Below, one piece after another: positions 16,663 to 25,006 of a stretch of DNA of 42,740 nt (position 1 is the first letter of the stretch; every line of letters begins with the position of its first letter). Source of the stretch: a virus; IMG/VR virus record IMGVR_UViG_3300010883_000094, positions 1-42,740 of that record, one strand, 5' to 3'. The translations under genes and the position numbers were made by a program. Under the pieces are notes generated by a model that saw only the letters and a program-made list of their open reading frames with translations, was not told the origin of the DNA and did no database searches.

Positions 16663-17111
16663 TATTTTGTCTCCTCAAGGAACATTGACATTACGGTATA
16701 GGATTCTTTATAGCTTTCCCCCTGTTTACCGATTAATTTTTTAAGGTGTTTTTTCCACCCTGATCTTCCGTACATTTCTATTCTGATAGCCCCTATACCT
16801 CTGGCATAGTCTTCTATAGTATGATGAGCTAGTTTGTAATTATCCCATGACTCACCGTTAAGAGAAGTAGTAGTAATAAGGTGAAGGCTAGTGTGTTGTG
16901 CATACTTGTTTACCTTTGTTACACTTACGTTTACCGGGGTATTATCTCTGAGAACAACCCAACACTGGGCGTACCCAGGGTTCATAAGCCATTGAAATAA
17001 ATCAAAGGTTGTAGACTCACCTACCGAGTGCCTAAGCGCTTTCTTCAGCGCAGGCTCTATTACAGGCCAGTGTTCTAATACTTCTTGAGGAGTTAATCTA
17101 ACTACCTTCAT
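16662..17111 (-). CDS. GNAT-like small protein in the gp13 position
   Basis: A 149-aa soluble protein with an acetyltransferase-like layout: N-terminal helix, CWVVLRDNTPVNVSVTKV strands in the middle, a helix, then RIEMYGRSGWKKHLKK and a final strand. T7 gp13 and its relatives in other podophages have the same place, length and overall pattern; gp13 is needed for morphogenesis, and its acetyltransferase activity is doubtful. The clear acetyl-CoA-binding (R/Q)xxGx(G/A) loop is not obvious here either. AAGGAG precedes the ATG. Confidence 0.65.
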   Translation of the reverse strand: MKVVRLTPQEVLEHWPVIEPALKKALRHSVGESTTFDLFQWLMNPGYAQCWVVLRDNTPVNVSVTKVNKYAQHTSLHLITTTSLNGESWDNYKLAHHTIEDYARGIGAIRIEMYGRSGWKKHLKKLIGKQGESYKESYTVMSMFLEETK

Positions 17112-17121
17112 CTGCTTCTCC

Positions 17122-17484
17122 TTACTCCGGAGGGGTAGGCCATGTAACTGAACTAGGGAATCCCTCTTGTTTAGTTATATCTCTTAGTGCTGTTCTATAC
17201 GCTAACCAATCTGCTTTAGATCCTGGGTGTGTACTATCTCCTACCTGAGTCCAGTCTGTAGCAGATAACAATTGGTCTCTTTCTTTTCTTATTTTGTCTT
17301 CTAAAAAAGAATTAGAAGAATAAAATTCTTTAGTATCTGGATTATATTTATCTTTTTCAGGGGGAGGAGTAACATTCTCTAATAGCGTCTCTCCTTCTTT
17401 AGTTGAAAATTTAGTTTCACTTTCATAAAATCCATTAGATAAAATTTCATTAGTAGAAGAATCAATTAAAGTATAATGGGGCAT
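17122..17484 (-). CDS. Phage tail assembly chaperone-like protein (copy 2)
   Basis: A 120-aa protein whose C-terminal 55 residues carry the tail-fibre assembly chaperone signature: RDQLLSATDW, then an AWLAYRTALRD-type helix, ending in FPSSVTWPTPPE. The same signature is in the gene at 32110-32562. It starts in a TAATG overlap with the stop of the preceding 557-aa tail gene, so that gene product is the likely client. Such proteins help fold or trimerise fibres and are usually absent from the finished particle. Confidence 0.72.
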   Translation of the reverse strand: MPHYTLIDSSTNEILSNGFYESETKFSTKEGETLLENVTPPPEKDKYNPDTKEFYSSNSFLEDKIRKERDQLLSATDWTQVGDSTHPGSKADWLAYRTALRDITKQEGFPSSVTWPTPPE

Positions 17485-19157
17485 TATGTAAATCTAACCT
17501 CATGTATTGTTCCTGCAACGCTTAAGGATGTGACCATAGTTGAAGCATTTTGATCTGTTCTCTGTACAAAAGGTTCATAAGTTGACCCCTTAACTACTAT
17601 AGGTATTGTAACAGAATATATAAGGGGTACATATGAATAAGCTCCTACATTATAAGTTTGGGAGCTGCTATTAACAACTATACTGTTATCTCTTATTAAC
17701 CCAAATGCAAAGCCAACAGTACCGCTAGAAGAATTATGCCTAAATTTTCCAGTTAAATTTACAACAATACCAGTATTAAATCTTGTATCATTTTTAGTAG
17801 TGTGAGTGTGAGTCGTTCGATAACCAAATGCAGTCACTGGCCCTAAACTTTGTACTTGATTATATCCACCAGTAATTTGTTCTACTACACCTACTCCGCT
17901 AATAAGAGGGAGATTGTTTCCAGAACCAGCGGCACTAAAAGTTAAGGTACCTGTTTGTATTCTGTTAGCTACAATAGTTTGAGCGTTTAAAAAATTAACA
18001 TCTATACTGTCTGCAAAAATACTAAGCCTGTTCCACTGTGGGGTAGATTGAGACGTTGTCTGATAAAACATATACTGGTATTGGGTAGTAGTATCGTAAT
18101 ACTTATCACCTACTTGCAGAGCGCTCCCATCAGTTCTTGTTGTAGGGGGGCTATGGCCTGCACCACTAGTTATTATAGTACCAAAACCTAAAGTACGTTG
18201 AGCAGTAGCACTAAGTTGTGTTGTTGCTATAGTATTTGTTTCGATACGCCCGCCGTGTATTGTTGTAGTGGCTCCAAACCTATCGGTTGAAGCACCGGCA
18301 TAATCAGTAAAAGTAACCATACCATTAAAAGAGGTACCTCTGACAAGCTGAGAGGTGGTTTGGGTAGTGGTTAACGCAGAACCTGTTTGGTCAATAAAAG
18401 TTAAAACAGCAGAATATTGTACTCCTTGAGCTACACTTTCTGGGTTTCTAGTAGCAGGGTATATGCTCCATACGTTTTGCCCTGAAGCGTTTGTATCATC
18501 AGGCCCTGTGATTTGGTCAACCAAGCCAGTAAGCCAAGTTATCCTTGCAGAAACAGTAACTCCTGAGATAACATTAGCGTTATCTGTGCCTGTACCGGGG
18601 GTGTTAGTTCCTTGATAATAGAGAGTAACTTTTGTTGTTCTTGCTAAACCATTAAGGCTTGAGTTACCTATAAACTCGGGCTGAGTCCAACCTAAGTCCG
18701 TAACTACTCCTGTAGTACTGTCAGAAACTACTACCGCTCTAGACTTATACCACCAGTAAGACGATGCATTAGCATTAGCAGCTATAGTACCATAGGCTGC
18801 CCATCCCCCTGAAGGAAAAGTAGTAACACTGCCTGCGGTGGCTGAAGTAAGAGTGTAAGTTCCTCCTGTTGGCGTAGCAGGAAAAGCATCAGCTGGGTTT
18901 CTTAAATAATAAATCTCTGCTAACTGTTTAAAAGTAGTAGGACTTACTGGGTTCCAAGTACCAGCTCTAAACACAAACAAGTTGCTAGTAGCAGCATTAT
19001 AGTGGAGCCTGCCGCCTCTAGTTTTAGTAGTATTAGGGTCTTCATTAGTGATACTAACATCTAAGGCGTCTATGGTTCTGATAATACTATCAAGGCTTTT
19101 TCTTAACTCAAGATCAGTAATACCATTACTTATATAAGGTTTTATTATACCGCTCAT
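17484..19157 (-). CDS. Tail/appendage structural protein
   Basis: A 557-aa Thr/Ser/Gly/Asn-rich, beta-rich protein without catalytic motifs. The N-terminus (MSGIIKPYISNGITDLELR...) is a short helical attachment-like part. The middle contains a GGRIETNTIATTQL segment and a IDVNFLNAQTIVANRIQTGTL segment, patterns that recur in central fibre or J-like tail proteins. The C-terminus is beta-rich. It overlaps the nozzle gene by four bases (ATGA) and is followed by a chaperone gene, so I read it as a fibre or tip protein bound near the nozzle. The precise role is unknown. Confidence 0.65.
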   Translation of the reverse strand: MSGIIKPYISNGITDLELRKSLDSIIRTIDALDVSITNEDPNTTKTRGGRLHYNAATSNLFVFRAGTWNPVSPTTFKQLAEIYYLRNPADAFPATPTGGTYTLTSATAGSVTTFPSGGWAAYGTIAANANASSYWWYKSRAVVVSDSTTGVVTDLGWTQPEFIGNSSLNGLARTTKVTLYYQGTNTPGTGTDNANVISGVTVSARITWLTGLVDQITGPDDTNASGQNVWSIYPATRNPESVAQGVQYSAVLTFIDQTGSALTTTQTTSQLVRGTSFNGMVTFTDYAGASTDRFGATTTIHGGRIETNTIATTQLSATAQRTLGFGTIITSGAGHSPPTTRTDGSALQVGDKYYDTTTQYQYMFYQTTSQSTPQWNRLSIFADSIDVNFLNAQTIVANRIQTGTLTFSAAGSGNNLPLISGVGVVEQITGGYNQVQSLGPVTAFGYRTTHTHTTKNDTRFNTGIVVNLTGKFRHNSSSGTVGFAFGLIRDNSIVVNSSSQTYNVGAYSYVPLIYSVTIPIVVKGSTYEPFVQRTDQNASTMVTSLSVAGTIHEVRFT

Positions 19158-20764
19158 CTCTTACCTCGTGGTTTTATTTCAAACTCAGCCCCTGTAAGTT
19201 TAACGTCTGTGGTAGAGGGTAACTGTACTTTCAAATCAAAGTATCTTCCTGTTTCTCTGAAGCCTAGTTTATGATCATTAACAGGGTTAAAAGATTTAGT
19301 AGTAATAGAAGCGCTAGTAGGAATATTGTCTGTAGAGGTTACACCTATATTTAAAGTACCGTTAGACATAGGGTACATAGCAGTCATAGTTTTAACAGTA
19401 GCGTTAGTATCTAATGGTCTATTTAAAAATTCTACTGATCCACTTGCTATTACCGCAGTACTACTAAGCTCTTGTAGTTGAGCGTTGTCAGGGCTTAAAG
19501 CAAAAATTCTAGTCACCCCTAAAAGTTCTGTAATAAAAATATGAGTATAATTATCTAAGTCTCTTGTATACCAAGAGTCTGTTTCCTCAGCATAACAATA
19601 AGCCTTGTCACAACCTTCTTTACCAGAACCTAAACTAGAGGTAGGAATACAAAACCAGGTTTCTTTGTCTTGATTGTGCCTAAAAGTAAAACATTGGTTT
19701 ACTCTAGTTCTATCTATATCTGCATATAAAGCATCATGTATTTTATTTTTAGATACTACTTGTTTTTGGTTCTCTCCGTTATGAATGTATACACCGTAAT
19801 TACCAAACACTATGTGTTGACTGTTACCTATAGCTTCAAAACATCTAGAAGAAATTATCCCATCATCGTCTTGAATAGCTTTACCTACTATAAAAGGTTC
19901 AGAGGTTACCTCCATATAAGATAAAACAGAGTCTGACTTATACACAATAAAGTTGGCCCCTAGCTGACCCCCGTCTAGTACTGGCCCAGGGCTCTCTGTT
20001 ATAATATCATCCGAAGCAGAGTTAGTGTTAGATGCTAACCACTCTATTGCTTGTATACTAGAAATATCTTTTATTGGGGAAGAAAAAAAGATAGTTGCTC
20101 TTTCATTATAATCCACATCTCCATACATACTCATAGCAACTACTCTATTTCCAAACTTAGATATTTTACCGGCATAAATATCCTGGCCACCATGAGTTGA
20201 CTGATTTGTAAGGGTATTTTCAGTTGGCCAATCTTTTAAAGGTACAGCAACAGTACTTCCACTTATTACTTCTGTTTTTCCAGTAGGAAAATTAATAAGT
20301 GCTGCCCCCTGTGAAGGCATATACATAGGTACATGAGTACCTAAATTAACTATTAATACCTCATTAAATACTAACATATCAGAACCATACTCAGTACTGT
20401 ATTGGTTAGATCCTGTCCAATCAGTTACTCCGCTAGTACTAACAGTTATTGTTTGATTCCCAGAAAATTGAGTAGAGCTTTGACTAAAGCCTCTGACAGT
20501 AAAAGTGCTACCTGATTTTACCAGGGCAAAAATATTATAGTACTGACTACCTGCTGGGGTAAACTGAACTGCATCGTAAATCCCTGCTACACCAGACCCA
20601 AATCCTATGTTAGTTTCACTATCAAAACTATTAACCCCACTCAGCGCCCCGTTAACAGACCGCATATTGTTACCTGAATCAAAATAATCTAAAGATAAAG
20701 ATTGAGAGGGTACATCAGTCACTAGGCCTTTAAGCCCTAAGGGGGTTATGGGTGTCTTTACCAT
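19154..20764 (-). CDS. Tail nozzle / gp10-like tail hub protein
   Basis: A 536-aa beta-rich protein with a layout like the nozzle (P22 gp10-type, SU10-type) proteins at the end of short tails: N-terminal LKGLVTDVPSQSL followed by a repeated beta-propeller body (FIVYKSDSVLSYMEV, IVFGNYGVYIHNGE, DKAYCYAEETDSWYTRDL) and a C-terminal domain with RETGRYFDLKVQL and LTGAEFEIKPRGKR. In T7-type phages this position is that of tail tubular protein B (gp12). It should form the distal tail tube that the fibres and the ejected DNA pass. The AAGGGAG ribosome site lies inside the small gene upstream. Confidence 0.75.
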   Translation of the reverse strand: MVKTPITPLGLKGLVTDVPSQSLSLDYFDSGNNMRSVNGALSGVNSFDSETNIGFGSGVAGIYDAVQFTPAGSQYYNIFALVKSGSTFTVRGFSQSSTQFSGNQTITVSTSGVTDWTGSNQYSTEYGSDMLVFNEVLIVNLGTHVPMYMPSQGAALINFPTGKTEVISGSTVAVPLKDWPTENTLTNQSTHGGQDIYAGKISKFGNRVVAMSMYGDVDYNERATIFFSSPIKDISSIQAIEWLASNTNSASDDIITESPGPVLDGGQLGANFIVYKSDSVLSYMEVTSEPFIVGKAIQDDDGIISSRCFEAIGNSQHIVFGNYGVYIHNGENQKQVVSKNKIHDALYADIDRTRVNQCFTFRHNQDKETWFCIPTSSLGSGKEGCDKAYCYAEETDSWYTRDLDNYTHIFITELLGVTRIFALSPDNAQLQELSSTAVIASGSVEFLNRPLDTNATVKTMTAMYPMSNGTLNIGVTSTDNIPTSASITTKSFNPVNDHKLGFRETGRYFDLKVQLPSTTDVKLTGAEFEIKPRGKR

Positions 20765-20876
20765 TTTCTTCTCCCTTGTGTTTTATTTTTCGAGTATATT
20801 TATTTTTATCTCTAACTACTTTCATGCGAAACCTAGGTGTTCTAAGTTCTTTCGCATGAAAGTTTCTGAGTTTCAT
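20730..20876 (-). CDS. Small very basic protein, 48 aa
   Basis: An ORF too short for usual cut-offs: it starts 11 bases after the reductase stop with AGG eight bases upstream and runs past the nozzle start, overlapping it in another frame by 35 bases. The product is strongly basic (FHAKELRTPRFRMKVV, then RKIKHKGEE). Short proteins with an HAK...RxKVV...YxRK pattern occur in many phages; I believe this is one, but no function is known. The coding region contains a perfect 14-bp inverted repeat, so part of its conservation might come from RNA structure and not from protein. Confidence 0.6.
   Translation of the reverse strand: MKLRNFHAKELRTPRFRMKVVRDKNKYTRKIKHKGEENGKDTHNPLRA
20818..20863. repeat. 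Perfect 14-bp inverted repeat with 18-base loop
   Basis: ACTTTCATGCGAAA at 20818-20831 and its exact reverse complement at 20850-20863 would form a strong RNA hairpin between the reductase and the nozzle gene. No good T-run follows on the minus strand, so it is not a typical terminator. It could be an RNase III-type processing site or a protein-binding site; it also codes for part of the 48-aa basic protein. Confidence 0.85.
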
Positions 20877-20887
20877 TTTGTTACCTG

Positions 20888-22759
20888 TTATATTTCACAA
20901 GCACCCCCGGTGCAAGCTAAGGTTTGAGCACCCTCGGTATTATCTGTATCTTCATAATCAGATAATTTATTAAAGTTTATTTGAGAAGGGAAATTATGAA
21001 AGGCTTTTTCATACTCTTCTTCTCCAATATCTTGATAAGGCGCTTGAGCGTAAGTATGTTCTGAGTAAGGCAGAAAACTTATTCCTGATACTAGATCAAA
21101 GTTCTTGTAAACCCAACTACCCACCTCAAGCCACTCATCTTCTTTAACATAAATGGTAACTGAAGGTTTATGCTCACACCAGTGCATAGCAAATAGTTTC
21201 CAATTTTCAAGTTGTTCTATAGCGGACTGGTCATTGGCCATAATAGCCGACTTAGGTGAGCTGATAGGAAAACTAAAAACTGAAGTGTTATTAGGGTTCA
21301 TTACATCGTCTTCATAAGGGACTCCTTCGTCCATTAAGAAAGCTGTAATCGGGTCCTTTTTATCTTGACGTACTGTTCGTATGTAGTAAGGTGCGAACCT
21401 ACCGTGTATTCCTGAAGCAGAGTTTACTAACTGGCTTACGGTACCACTGGGTTTAACACAAGTTATTGCAGTAGAACTAGAAATATTTAATAACTTAGCG
21501 TATAACTCATTGGTTTCTATAGCAATATTCTTTAGATAGATTAAATCTTCCGCACTAGGTTTCTGTAATATTTTACAGTCCTGTATTCCTGTAAGAGAGA
21601 CTCCAAGTAATCTTTCGGCCTCTGTATTTTCTTTCCAGACTTTCCTCAGATAAGTGAAGTCTGTAAGAGTAGATTGCAAGGTACCTAGGATAGTAGCTAA
21701 CTTAACTTTTTCTCCTAGCTCATCTAAAGTATCATTTTCTCTACAGATTACTTCACTGAGGTTACATACTTGATTCGGCCTAAGAATTATTTCTGAACAA
21801 GGGTTTGTACCCCAGGCAAAACCTGTTTCTCTTCTCATAGACTCTGCTACTTTTTTATCTGCAGCTTCTCTAGAAAAAATTCCTCGTTCTCCCGAACCAG
21901 ACTTTATCAGAGATATCCATTCTTCTAAGAAAACGGGTAAGCTAGGCTTAGACTTGTAGACAGCAGAGTTATTTGCAAGAGCAAAGTGCGCTTCGTTTTC
22001 CCACCACGCCCCACTCTTAGCATCTCTCATTTCCCTGTCACCAAGGTCACTAAGAGAAATCATAGCTGATCTTCTTACTCCACCGACTACTACTACTTCA
22101 CCTATCTTACACATAATAGAATGACACTCTATTGAGGTAAGTTTTCTTCCCGCTGCTTTTCTAAAAGTGGCTTCGGTAAAAGATAATAGATCTTCCAAGG
22201 GATCTGGCCCTGAGGCTCTTCCTCCCATAGTATGTAGTCTTGCCCCAGCAGGCCTAACCTGACTGAAGTCAAACTTATGTACTCTACCCAGGTAAAGATC
22301 TGCAATGTGCTTTCTTAAAGCTTTAGCCCAACCTTCTTTAGAGTCCTCTACAATGATAACTCTATCTGAACTTTCAAAGTGATCGTTTACTATAGGTAAT
22401 TTACTTATATTTTCGCTCTCAACACTGAAGCCTACACCGGTACCTGACATAAGTACAAACATAGTTTCGTCAAAAGTCCTTGGGCTGTCTACTGCTACGT
22501 AACTACAGTTATAACCCGCCATATTGTTTTTCTCTAGAGCAGGACCAGCACACCACATACTTCTCATAGATGGCATTACTTGTTTATTCTCTACAGCAAA
22601 TCTTAATTCTTCAAATAAAGTGTCAGGTAGGCTATTTACGCGGCCCTTCCAAAAGTCGATTAATCTCTGCACCGTTTCTTCCCAAGTTTCTCTTCGACCT
22701 TTATTGTCTAGCCAACGGGAATAGCGACTTAGATGAATAATCTGTTCGTAGATATCCAT
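20888..22759 (-). CDS. nrdJ: Class II (adenosylcobalamin-dependent) ribonucleotide reductase, monomeric type
   Basis: A 623-aa enzyme that reduces ribonucleotides to deoxyribonucleotides with coenzyme B12 as radical source, feeding phage DNA synthesis. Compared with Lactobacillus leichmannii RTPR (739 aa) all active-site residues are present: C85 (C119), the radical cysteine C321 (C408), E323 (E410) in NPCSEI, C332 (C419) in QVCNLSEV with the same 11-residue spacing, the PSGTVSQL phosphate loop, and the C-terminal redox pair C616-x4-C621. It is shorter than the bacterial enzyme. AGGAG lies eight bases before the ATG. It sits in the late minus-strand block between the lysis cassette and the nozzle, away from the replication genes, directly behind a terminator. 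Confidence 0.96.
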   Translation of the reverse strand: MDIYEQIIHLSRYSRWLDNKGRRETWEETVQRLIDFWKGRVNSLPDTLFEELRFAVENKQVMPSMRSMWCAGPALEKNNMAGYNCSYVAVDSPRTFDETMFVLMSGTGVGFSVESENISKLPIVNDHFESSDRVIIVEDSKEGWAKALRKHIADLYLGRVHKFDFSQVRPAGARLHTMGGRASGPDPLEDLLSFTEATFRKAAGRKLTSIECHSIMCKIGEVVVVGGVRRSAMISLSDLGDREMRDAKSGAWWENEAHFALANNSAVYKSKPSLPVFLEEWISLIKSGSGERGIFSREAADKKVAESMRRETGFAWGTNPCSEIILRPNQVCNLSEVICRENDTLDELGEKVKLATILGTLQSTLTDFTYLRKVWKENTEAERLLGVSLTGIQDCKILQKPSAEDLIYLKNIAIETNELYAKLLNISSSTAITCVKPSGTVSQLVNSASGIHGRFAPYYIRTVRQDKKDPITAFLMDEGVPYEDDVMNPNNTSVFSFPISSPKSAIMANDQSAIEQLENWKLFAMHWCEHKPSVTIYVKEDEWLEVGSWVYKNFDLVSGISFLPYSEHTYAQAPYQDIGEEEYEKAFHNFPSQINFNKLSDYEDTDNTEGAQTLACTGGACEI

Positions 22760-22790
22760 TAATTAGTCTCCTATAATATAAATAATAAAA

Positions 22791-22821
22791 GAAACCGGGG
22801 AGAGAGAGGGACCCCGGTTTC
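22791..22821 (-). terminator. Intrinsic terminator-like hairpin between lysis cassette and reductase
   Basis: A perfect 10-bp GC-rich stem (GAAACCGGGG at 22791-22800, CCCCGGTTTC at 22812-22821) with an 11-base loop. On the minus strand it is followed by TTTTATTATT. It would stop or weaken transcription leaving the lysis genes, about 30 bases before the reductase start. Confidence 0.8.
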
Positions 22822-22879
22822 CTATAAGGGATCTTTATATTTTTAAGGACTTATTAAGTCTGTTGGGCTACTCATTATT

Positions 22880-23083
22880 TCATATCCTTATTGACTTGTC
22901 AACACATTTATATTTTATTGTATGTGGAGCAGGAAGATCGGGTACTATTTGTGTTACAAATGCACCTACTACCTTTATGCATTCTTGCTGTGTTGTTACA
23001 AGTTCAGGTGAGTTAAACATCTTACAACTCACAGACTGATCTAATACAGACAGAAGACATATTGTAACTACAGGTAAAAACAC
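22880..23083 (-). CDS. Small exported cysteine-containing protein
   Basis: A 67-aa product starting at a GTG that overlaps the endolysin stop (TAGTG). The first 20 residues are hydrophobic like a signal peptide (VVTICLLSVL) and end in SVSC, a poor lipobox. Four cysteines (C9, C20, C35, C60) suggest a periplasmic, perhaps disulfide-bonded fold. It is the last gene of the lysis cassette, where T7-like phages keep spanin-type proteins, but no Rz/Rz1 sequence pattern is clear. The function is unknown. Confidence 0.6.
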   Translation of the reverse strand: MFLPVVTICLLSVLDQSVSCKMFNSPELVTTQQECIKVVGAFVTQIVPDLPAPHTIKYKCVDKSIRI

Positions 23084-23535
23084 TAGCTTAATTCAAAGTG
23101 TGGACCATCAATAAATGGTCTTCTACCTTGCCCCCTTCTTAAATCAATGTATGCATTCATGGCATCTTCCATTGTACCACTCCACTCACGCATGTCATTT
23201 ATATGCCAAGCAGCCCCCCAACGTAAAGCCGTACCTACTTCTCTTGCAGCCTTTTGCATCGCGTCAGCTATGTCATCGTAAACATTAAGCTCCCAAGAAG
23301 CCCGTCCACCTACGTAAGCCATTAAGTCTACCGCATGTCCGTCTAAGTGTTTACTCTTCATAGTCTGAGAAGCACCTTTATCTACCAGGGTCTGCTGTTC
23401 TTCTATTGTTCTCATACCGCAGATAACTCCGAAGTCTATATCGGTTAATACTATAGCAGTCTTCACTACGGTTATGAGGTGTTCGTTAACTCCCTCTAAC
23501 CTATCTAAACTTTTTTGTGATAATTGAAAACTCAT
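23083..23535 (-). CDS. Endolysin, M15-type L-alanyl-D-glutamate / D,D peptidase
   Basis: A 150-aa zinc peptidase of the M15 family (type: phage T5 lysin, Listeria Ply500) that cuts peptide stems of murein to free progeny. The zinc site is visible: H63 and D70 in SKHLDGHAVD, H146 in DGPHFE, with D143 at the place of the catalytic acid (D-x2-H spacing). The N-terminal SQKSLDRLEGVNEHL helix is typical. There is no signal peptide, so it needs the holin. Its ATG overlaps the stop of the zinc-ribbon gene before it. Confidence 0.93.
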   Translation of the reverse strand: MSFQLSQKSLDRLEGVNEHLITVVKTAIVLTDIDFGVICGMRTIEEQQTLVDKGASQTMKSKHLDGHAVDLMAYVGGRASWELNVYDDIADAMQKAAREVGTALRWGAAWHINDMREWSGTMEDAMNAYIDLRRGQGRRPFIDGPHFELS

Positions 23536-23708
23536 AAGCCTTCCTTTCTTTTGCTACGGATCAGGGATAATTCTTTTTCTCTGCAAACTACACAGACACC
23601 CTCTACTGTTTTAAATTCTTTCTTTCGTGTATAAACCTTATAATGATTAATAGGCCCTAAACAAACAGGGCAAGTCTTTGGCTCTATATAATAAGAGCCT
23701 TTATTCAT
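23532..23708 (-). CDS. Small zinc-ribbon-like protein, 58 aa
   Basis: Between holin and endolysin there is a 58-codon gene ending in an ATGA overlap with the endolysin start. The product has two CxxC pairs (CPVC near residue 13, CVVC near residue 39) separated by a basic stretch, the pattern of a zinc ribbon, and ends in a basic KRKEG tail. It could bind nucleic acid. A DNA-binding protein in a lysis cassette is unexpected; the function is unknown. The ribosome site is weak (AGG). Confidence 0.7.
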   Translation of the reverse strand: MNKGSYYIEPKTCPVCLGPINHYKVYTRKKEFKTVEGVCVVCREKELSLIRSKRKEGL

Positions 23709-23733
23709 TACGGCCTAGCAGTTTTCTTAGTAG

Positions 23734-24135
23734 TCATTTAGTTATCCCCTTTTGTTTTTCATATGTACGTAAACCGCCAAGCCCAAGCATACCCATAAGC
23801 ACTGTCATAAGAGAACTCATGTCAAACTCTGGTATTGGAGGTATATTAACTCCTGTGAGTGCTACCCCAAATAAGATTAAAGGAGATAAAATAAAGTGAT
23901 ATAACAAAGCTATACCACATACCCAACCTACGAAGGGTCTCCATCCACCCTTAAATAGACTACCTGAAGCAGCCTCAGCCTTGTTAACTTCTATCTGAGC
24001 TATAGCCAGTTGTTGGGCATGTTGATCAGACATAGTAGCTATCTCATGAGCTAACCTAGCTTTTTCGTCGGCATCAGGTACTACCTTGTCAAGAATACTA
24101 GATACAGGGCCTATTAAACTAGCTATAATACTCAT
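23734..24135 (-). CDS. Holin, 3-TM type (GTA/phage holin family)
   Basis: A 133-aa membrane protein with the pattern of the 3-TM holin family: N-terminal amphipathic part with a charged helix (KARLAHEIATM...IEVNKAEA), then GGWRPFVGWVCGIALLYHFI, hydrophobic residues to about 95, a loop with PPIPEFDMSSL, and LMGMLGLGGLRTYEK near the end. It should form the membrane lesion that releases the M15 endolysin. Its start overlaps the stop of a 30-codon gene, and GGGGGAAG lies before the ATG. Confidence 0.9.
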   Translation of the reverse strand: MSIIASLIGPVSSILDKVVPDADEKARLAHEIATMSDQHAQQLAIAQIEVNKAEAASGSLFKGGWRPFVGWVCGIALLYHFILSPLILFGVALTGVNIPPIPEFDMSSLMTVLMGMLGLGGLRTYEKQKGITK

Positions 24136-24224
24136 TTCTTCCCCCCTGATAAATAGTTAATTTTCTTTTTATCTGTATTTAAACACTTTATTAATCTAAT
24201 AATTAAGCTGTTTATTAAGCTCAT
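24132..24224 (-). CDS. Mini-gene, 30 aa, amphipathic
   Basis: A 30-codon frame starts five bases after the stop of the 84-aa membrane protein and ends in an ATGA overlap with the holin. The product has a hydrophobic/amphipathic N-terminal half (SLINSLIIRLIKCL) and a basic tail (KKKINYLSGGKK). The tight fit at both ends suggests that it is translated; it may only couple translation into the holin, or be a small lysis regulator. The frame extends over most of an otherwise empty 94-base gap. Confidence 0.5.
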   Translation of the reverse strand: MSLINSLIIRLIKCLNTDKKKINYLSGGKK

Positions 24225-24229
24225 TAATA

Positions 24230-24484
24230 CTACCTCTCTGACATTTCTACTTCATTTCCTTTAGTCTTAGACACTGATCCTGATGTTTTAGAAAAACCAA
24301 AATAAGCACCTACTAACCCACTCAAGGCTATATACTGAGTCATTATAGCCCCGTCAGCGTGGGCCATTCTTACAGGGTCCCATATAGTAGCTAGTGTAGT
24401 TATTGTCATAAGCCCGAGGGCTATATAACACATAATTCTTCTGTTAGATTGATATGCTTTTTTATCTGGGACCATTTCATTCAT
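24230..24484 (-). CDS. Two-TM membrane protein of the lysis cassette
   Basis: An 84-aa protein with two membrane segments (about 18-38, IMCYIALGLMTITTLATIW, and about 47-65, MTQYIALSGLVGAYFGF) and hydrophilic, charged ends. Similar two-TM proteins with a GAYFGF-type second helix are found next to holins in marine phages. It could be a second holin or an antiholin acting on the 3-TM holin; which one cannot be told from sequence. Confidence 0.7.
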   Translation of the reverse strand: MNEMVPDKKAYQSNRRIMCYIALGLMTITTLATIWDPVRMAHADGAIMTQYIALSGLVGAYFGFSKTSGSVSKTKGNEVEMSER

Positions 24485-24491
24485 GCTTGCC

Positions 24492-24602
24492 TCATTTAAT
24501 TAATAACCAAGATGGAGGGAACTCTTGAGCGTGTAACCAAGCTATAGCTACAATTAATAGTAACACTAGCTTATCGTACTCATGGAGCGAGGGAGGTAGC
24601 AA
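24492..24602 (-). CDS. Possible mini membrane protein, 36 aa
   Basis: A frame starting at TTG within the end of the upstream gene and filling the gap before the two-TM gene. Its product has one hydrophobic helix (KLVLLLIVAIAWLHA) followed by EFPPSW. GGGATGG lies before the TTG, but a start at GTG further in is also possible. The hydrophobic content and the full use of the gap are the only support. Confidence 0.3.
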   Translation of the reverse strand: MLPPSLHEYDKLVLLLIVAIAWLHAQEFPPSWLLIK

Positions 24603-24978
24603 ACCAAACCATCCCAGCTAATCCCCCAGCAAAGACTATTACACCTAGTATAATAGATAGTATGTTCATTATTTTATTTCTACGAGCTATCTGAGCGTAC
24701 TTACTTTTACGTTCACCTTCAGCTGCCTGTGCCCGCATCCTTTTAAAGGTTGCTACACCCTTTGATCCTCTTGTATCAAAAATAATTTGTTCAAGTTGTT
24801 TTTCCATATCTAAAGCTTTTTCATAAGCTATATAGTCAGACAGAGGGTCGTTTTTGTTTCCTGTTTTTTGGGCGGCTTTTGCACCGTCGATAAAAGCGAA
24901 CAAATTATTTACATCTTTGCTCATCGCCATCAGGTCTTTGCCTACGCTTATACCTTTTTTAACCGCAGCAAAAGCCAT
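24580..24978 (-). CDS. Membrane-anchored protein with charged domain, lysis cassette
   Basis: A 132-aa protein: N-terminal amphipathic helix (AFAAVKKGISVGKDL), a central charged helical region with DPLSDYIAYEKALDMEKQLEQIIF and RMRAQAAEGERK, and a C-terminal membrane segment (about 107-128, ILSIILGVIVFAGGLAGMVWF). This arrangement recurs in phage proteins encoded near lysis or tail genes in marine phages. The role is unknown; spanin-like or holin-like activity is possible. Confidence 0.7.
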   Translation of the reverse strand: MAFAAVKKGISVGKDLMAMSKDVNNLFAFIDGAKAAQKTGNKNDPLSDYIAYEKALDMEKQLEQIIFDTRGSKGVATFKRMRAQAAEGERKSKYAQIARRNKIMNILSIILGVIVFAGGLAGMVWFATSLAP

Positions 24979-25006
24979 TAGTGCTGCGCTAATTGGTTCT
25001 ATAGTA

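Noticed and set aside
23703-23735. Nine-codon frame after the holin stop
   Set aside because: Too short to claim as a gene; at most a translation-coupling device to the zinc-ribbon gene.
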